NCBI GenBank assembly: GCA_045563135.1
Contig: JBJKUL010000002.1
Coordinates: 1 to 64,000, forward strand
Direction of reading: 5' to 3'
DNA: 64,000 bases
DNA from: Actinomarina sp002308095
GTDB taxonomy: Bacteria; Actinomycetota; Acidimicrobiia; Actinomarinales; Actinomarinaceae
The notes beneath the pieces were generated by a model, which searched no databases, had not been told where the DNA came from, and saw only the letters and a program-made list of their open reading frames with translations. Below, one piece after another: positions 60,340-64,000 of the stretch (position 1 is its first letter; each line of letters opens with the position of its first letter). A program made the translations under genes and the position numbers.

Positions 60340-61176
60340 TTATAAATCTAGGCCTAACTCTTCTGCCGTATAACTCCATAATTTTTCCCTCAAGTCATCT
60401 TTATAAACAAGTTTGTTAAGTTTTTTTGTTGTGGGATTCCCGTAAATACCAAAAACACTTGGTGCATATATTTTTTTAGCTGATGTGTGTTTTGAGTTAA
60501 TTGCTTTGAGAATGGGTTCCGTTCCTGTGTTAATGTTTGTAGATATATAAGTGAAGCCTGATTTCCTTATATTTGTAACTTTATACGGCCTAGATTGTCT
60601 TGATTTTGTTATACCTGGATGAGCAATTGCGACGGAAACTTTATTACTAGTTCTTTTTTCAAGTTCACAAGCAAACATTGACCTATACAAATTGGTTAAG
60701 TTGTATCGAGTACTTGAAGAAAAATTTTCCTCTCTGTGAAGATTTTCTAGTTGCATTTTTCTTGCGAGGTACATTGAAAGGCTTGAAACCTGTACCATCC
60801 TTCCCTTGTTCTCAAGAAGATTATCTAGAAGTCTTAGTGTGAGCCTATATGCTCCAAAATAATTCACTGCAATCATTGACTCAAATCCCTCTTCTGTAAG
60901 ATTGAAATCTTGATAAATTAATCCAGCATTATTGTACAACACATCTACTCCGCTATAAGATTTAGAGATTTCGTTAGAAAAATTATCTATGCTTTTAGGA
61001 TTTGAGAGATCTAACTCTATAAATGTTGTTTCTTCTCCTAAAAACTTTTCAGCCTGTTGTCCTTTTGTTTTATCCCTACAAGCAAGAATAACCTTGTAGT
61101 TATTGTGAACTAATTTCTGAGCAACAGAGAGCCCTAAACCTTTGTTTGCACCCGTAACAATTGCTAGTTTTTTCAT
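60340..61176 (-). CDS. Short-chain dehydrogenase/reductase with altered active site
   Basis: A 278-aa SDR resembling retinol dehydrogenase/protochlorophyllide reductase types: VTGANKGLG near residue 7, NNAG near 82, VSSLSMY near 130 with the Ser, and IAHPGITKS near 189. The catalytic Y-x3-K reads Y158-NLT-N162, so the Lys is replaced by Asn. Activity may be changed or lost. A good AAGGAG ribosome-binding site is present. The substrate is unknown. Confidence 0.82.
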   Translation of the reverse strand: MKKLAIVTGANKGLGLSVAQKLVHNNYKVILACRDKTKGQQAEKFLGEETTFIELDLSNPKSIDNFSNEISKSYSGVDVLYNNAGLIYQDFNLTEEGFESMIAVNYFGAYRLTLRLLDNLLENKGRMVQVSSLSMYLARKMQLENLHREENFSSSTRYNLTNLYRSMFACELEKRTSNKVSVAIAHPGITKSRQSRPYKVTNIRKSGFTYISTNINTGTEPILKAINSKHTSAKKIYAPSVFGIYGNPTTKKLNKLVYKDDLREKLWSYTAEELGLDL

Positions 61177-61198
61177 AATTTTTTAACTCCTTCAATTC

Positions 61199-61204
61199 TA
61201 TACT
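61199..61204 (+). promoter_or_regulatory. Leaderless-type -10 element (TATACT) of the gene at 61212
   Basis: TATACT ends 7 nt before the ATG at 61212. The AAAGGA directly touching the ATG is too close to serve as a normal ribosome-binding site on this strand. Confidence 0.4.
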
Positions 61205-61211
61205 TAAAGGA

Positions 61212-61433
61212 ATGTATTATTTGTTAGCCTCTGGATTAGTTTTAATTATTTTCAGATATTTTAATCTCATACCAAGTCTGTCGAATAAATTTTGGAGATA
61301 TGTCGATTATTTATTACTAATTTCTACTTTTGTGACTCTTTTATCAAGGATTCCACCATTCTTTTCTGGAATACTTCTGAGTGCAGTTGTTTTTTTTGCT
61401 TGGAGAAAAGGCTGGCTTGATAAATTCCGTTAG
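61212..61433 (+). CDS. Small membrane protein
   Basis: A 73-aa protein with three hydrophobic segments (about 2-14, 28-42 and 47-64) and a basic C-terminus. No family is recognised. It shares interleaved stop codons (TTAG, 61430-61433) with the convergent lipoprotein gene. Confidence 0.5.
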   Translation: MYYLLASGLVLIIFRYFNLIPSLSNKFWRYVDYLLLISTFVTLLSRIPPFFSGILLSAVVFFAWRKGWLDKFR

Positions 61434-62518
61434 GGAATTATCTCCAATAAAACTTCAACAGGCTGACTAACCCAAACATCAAACTCAGCAATCATCTCAT
61501 CAGCTGATTTTCCAAAATTAGATTTGAAAGCTTCTTCAAATCCAAGATCTTCAATTTGTGTCCAAAAGTCAACTCTGAACGTCTCTTCACTTGTGGTGTG
61601 AACCAAATAAGCGACAAACCAAGTTAAAACATCGTAGCTTTGGAATGATTCGTTATACCCTAACTCTCTTAAGCTTCTTCCATCATTGAGGTATGTACTA
61701 ATTGTCTGGGCTTTGTACTCCATTTCTTGTTTGAGGTATCCTGGATCGATTCCTGGTTCTCTTGAATACCAGTACTGCGCCATATATTCTGCTCCGCCCT
61801 CCATTAAAAACGGGACCTGTACTTCATCACCATTGAAATACACATTACGATTACTAGTTCTCCAATCACCATCTGTATCTGTACTTGGAATAGATAGGTT
61901 TGCGTGCTGATAAACATGGAAGTATTCATGAAGAACTACTTTTTTATAGTCATCTTCTTCAGGACCTGGATACTTGGCAGACATGACAAGCGCGTTAAAG
62001 TAATATCCTAAATAATCTCTAATATATGAACTAACAGCAGCTCCTCCATCATCGATGTATCTATAAAATGGAGACCAGCCATTACCGCTTCCATAAGGAT
62101 CTCCGTTTGCACAATCCCATTCTTTATTCCAAGTTGGGTCTTTTTCAGATCGTACTTCACACCATTTTTCGTCTAATGATATTACTTCATCACGACCAGC
62201 ACCAACAATCCAAATTTCAAGTGGTCCATAGTTTCCCCAATATCCTATAGCCTTGTCAACCCACTCAACAGTGATGTCAATAGTTGCTTGTGAAACATCA
62301 GAGGCAGCATATACTTCCGGCTTAGCATCTGTAGCTCCCCAAAAAATTGAATTTACTGAATCTTCTTTAACTAATTTTGATTCCTCAAGTACCTGATTTT
62401 CTTCTTCAGCAAATTCCTCTTGAACTGTTTGTGTTTTCTCATCAACTGAAGATGGTAGGGATTCCTCTGAACCTCCACAAAAAGATACTAAAAGTAATAA
62501 AATTAATGTTTTTTTCAT
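61430..62518 (-). CDS. Secreted lipoprotein with HExxH metallopeptidase-like motif
   Basis: A 362-aa protein: lipoprotein signal with Cys14 in VSFCGG, an acidic linker to about residue 55, then a domain holding H197-E-Y-F-H201 in VVLHEYFHVYQH and, about 40 residues later, MEGGAEYMAQYW with a likely third zinc ligand Glu244, as in gluzincins. It is probably a surface zinc peptidase of an uncharacterised group. Stop codons interleave with the small membrane gene. Confidence 0.72.
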   Translation of the reverse strand: MKKTLILLLLVSFCGGSEESLPSSVDEKTQTVQEEFAEEENQVLEESKLVKEDSVNSIFWGATDAKPEVYAASDVSQATIDITVEWVDKAIGYWGNYGPLEIWIVGAGRDEVISLDEKWCEVRSEKDPTWNKEWDCANGDPYGSGNGWSPFYRYIDDGGAAVSSYIRDYLGYYFNALVMSAKYPGPEEDDYKKVVLHEYFHVYQHANLSIPSTDTDGDWRTSNRNVYFNGDEVQVPFLMEGGAEYMAQYWYSREPGIDPGYLKQEMEYKAQTISTYLNDGRSLRELGYNESFQSYDVLTWFVAYLVHTTSEETFRVDFWTQIEDLGFEEAFKSNFGKSADEMIAEFDVWVSQPVEVLLEIIP

Positions 62519-62652
62519 CTGTAATACTTATTATTTTTTAACAACCAATTAATTGCTAAAAACAATCCAATAATAGCAACCAATACTGTAAAATTTGGAA
62601 AGTTCCAAAGGAAAATTAAGGAAAATACGACAGTAAGGAAAATTACTAACAA
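62515..62652 (-). CDS. Very small membrane protein (45 aa) coupled to the lipoprotein gene
   Basis: An open frame from TTG at 62652 encodes one long hydrophobic stretch or two short helices (LVIFLTVVFSLIFLWNF and VLVAIIGLFLAINWLL) with a basic tail. Its TGA overlaps the ATG of the lipoprotein gene (ATGA), as in coupled operons. The start is weak, so the call is tentative; it may alternatively be a fragment of a larger gene. Confidence 0.35.
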   Translation of the reverse strand: MLVIFLTVVFSLIFLWNFPNFTVLVAIIGLFLAINWLLKNNKYYR

Positions 62653-62659
62653 TTTACAT

Positions 62660-63954
62660 CTAACTTTCTTTTGTTATCTCTTTAACCTGCCTAGAGAGAG
62701 TTCTTAAGTTTTTGTTATTTAAATTTACAACCCATAGCCCTACATATAACCACTCCTACTATAAAAAATAATAAAGCATAACCTCTTCCGGGACCCAGAT
62801 CCTACCAGGGGAGACAAGTATAGTCAGCATTATTCTGGATAAAAAGTCAAACTCTAAGTAATCTCCTAATGGCCCAGCAATAATAACCCCTAGAGGCCTT
62901 AACATTTGAGCAATTGTACCCCTTAGTGCCAACGCTCTACCTCTAATATCTTCAGTAGTAATGGCTAGCCATGCTCCAGAGGAAACAGTGTATTGTACAG
63001 TTCCACTAACTCCACCTATTACCCCGTGGATACACAGTAGAAATAATGCTTGGTCGGATCGACCCTAGAACTAAGCTTAAGCCTCTTAAAAGTCCCATAT
63101 ATATAGCGACTTTTAAATTTCCCTGAAGCTTATCAGCTAATCGAAGTGAGATCATTGAACCGAAGAGAAAAGCTACTCCAATACTCGACTCAACAATACC
63201 AAGCCCTCTTGCATCGGTAAAGCTCAGTATCATCGGAGGTAGCAAGACTTGAAGTAAAGCCCCAGAGAAAGTTACTAATTGCCAAAATAAGAGACTAAAG
63301 CTAAGTAGCCTTTTTGTTTTTTTAACCAGTTGTACGCCTCAACTAAATCGAGATAAATATTTTTAAAGGTTAACTCGCTTTTTGTTTCAATTTTTTTGCT
63401 TTTGAACAGAGTAATTGTTGCAATCCCAAATAGACAAGATATTACATCAACAAGTATCACACCTGTTAGTCCAAAGAATGAGTAGATGAAAGCTCCTCCT
63501 AGTGGCCAATTAGAACAGAAATTGCTTCTGCGCTTTCAAATAAAGCTGAGACTTTTGTTACTTCATTCTTTTTCACAACATCTCCTAAGAAAGCACTCCA
63601 TGTTGTCCAGTGAGCTATTTCAAAGATTCCAAATGCTAATGCAAATGGTATTAAAAGAGGGAGTGTCAAAATGTCATTCAATGCAAAATACCCAATAACG
63701 CACATCAGGACTGCAATTGTTAAATCAAAGATAATTATGAGTGTTTTTCTTGGAAACCTGTCGGCTAGTACTCCACCAAATGGTCCTGTAACTACTCCAA
63801 CTATTGCAACAATGAATAAAATTGTTGAGAGAGCACTGGCTTTTCCAGTTGTTTCATATATCCAGACTCCAATTGCAAAAAAAGACATAGCCGAACCCGT
63901 CCAAGAGACTGTCTGTCCAAACCATAATAAATATACTTTTCGTTCCATCGTCAA
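62660..63954 (-). pseudogene. MFS transporter gene broken by several frameshifts
   Basis: The minus-strand frames from 63954 down to 62660 together encode one MFS permease: the N-terminal part (LLWFGQTVSWTGSAMSFFAIG; GPFGGVLADRFPRK) is open to 63499, continues in another frame at GGAFIYSFFGLTGVILVDVI, again shifts near 63290 (WQLVTFSGALLQVLLPPMI), near 63060 (GVIGGVSGTVQYTVSSGAW) and near 62805-62740 (GRGYALLFFIVG, then a tail ending at 62660). At least four or five single-base indels are needed. Because they concentrate at the end of the window near short homopolymers, sequence error is at least as likely as gene decay. Confidence 0.7.
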
Positions 63955-64000
63955 ACAATTTTAACTGAATCTAAAATAAGATGAAGTTGTAAAAAAGGGA

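Noticed and set aside
1..64000. CRISPR arrays, insertion sequences, prophage genes or attachment-site repeats
   Set aside because: No regularly spaced direct repeats, transposase or integrase motifs, or duplicated tRNA 3' ends were seen, despite four tRNA genes near the glycan locus.

Overview
The window is a compact, AT-rich stretch of bacterial chromosome with about 80 protein genes and four tRNA genes. A WhiB-type regulator (23040-23297), a DUF2236/MpaB-type oxygenase (10799-11644), a GlnR-like orphan regulator beside a type II glutamine synthetase, Thr-rich linkers and the gene order rpsF-ssb-rpsR-rplI-dnaB all point to an Actinomycetota. The low GC, tiny spacers and overlapping genes suggest a streamlined, probably marine lineage of the Candidatus Actinomarina type. 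That placement is inference; no 16S rRNA gene is present.

Region by region: (1) 1-15 kb is a surface-polysaccharide locus. It holds a Wzm/Wzt-type ABC exporter, several GT2/GT4 glycosyltransferases, a sugar nucleotidyltransferase, an FkbM methyltransferase, a polyprenyl glycosylphosphotransferase and a WecG/TagA transferase, interleaved with tRNA-Phe, -Asp, -Lys and -Arg, and ends at argS. (2) 15-27 kb carries Fe-S assembly factors (Nfu N-domain, A-type carrier, Mrp), glutamine synthetase with its likely regulator, selA-selB, whiB, an NfeD protein, a TetR regulator and a CNNM/CorC-type protein. (3) 27-39.4 kb is a sugar-alcohol block: a mannitol PTS operon (separate EIIC, EIIB, EIIA, then mtlD and ptsH), and a glucitol-type PTS operon whose catabolic genes are not sorbitol genes (a SAF-domain dehydrogenase, E1 alpha/beta of a 2-oxoacid-dehydrogenase type and a lone lipoyl domain), followed by an IspD-like cytidylyltransferase and ptsI. 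(4) 39.5-44.6 kb is housekeeping (dnaB, rplI, rpsR, ssb, rpsF, panB). (5) 44.6-54.4 kb is a nucleoside-salvage neighbourhood: two nucleoside hydrolases, a queuosine-salvage DUF2419 protein, ribokinase, uridine phosphorylase, a 2-deoxyribosyltransferase-like protein and transporters. (6) 54.4-64 kb holds a Cys/Met PLP enzyme, a ceramidase-like membrane hydrolase, a large penicillin-acylase-type amidase, ArsC, DinB, an SDR, a secreted HExxH lipoprotein and a multiply frameshifted MFS gene.

Two genome-wide patterns stand out. At 20 genes that head transcription units a TANNNT hexamer ends 6-7 nt before the start codon, which is the signature of leaderless transcription; genes inside operons use Shine-Dalgarno sites instead. 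Most convergent gene pairs overlap at their 3' ends, often by exactly the 4 bp of two interleaved stop codons. The most promising system for follow-up is the glucitol-type PTS operon (31197-36973), which looks like an uncharacterised polyol degradation route. The Qng1-centred salvage operon and the hairpins placed between EIIC and EIIB in both PTS operons come next. The longest stretch without a gene is 7917-8204, which is AT-rich and shows nothing beyond a weak 5-bp inverted repeat.
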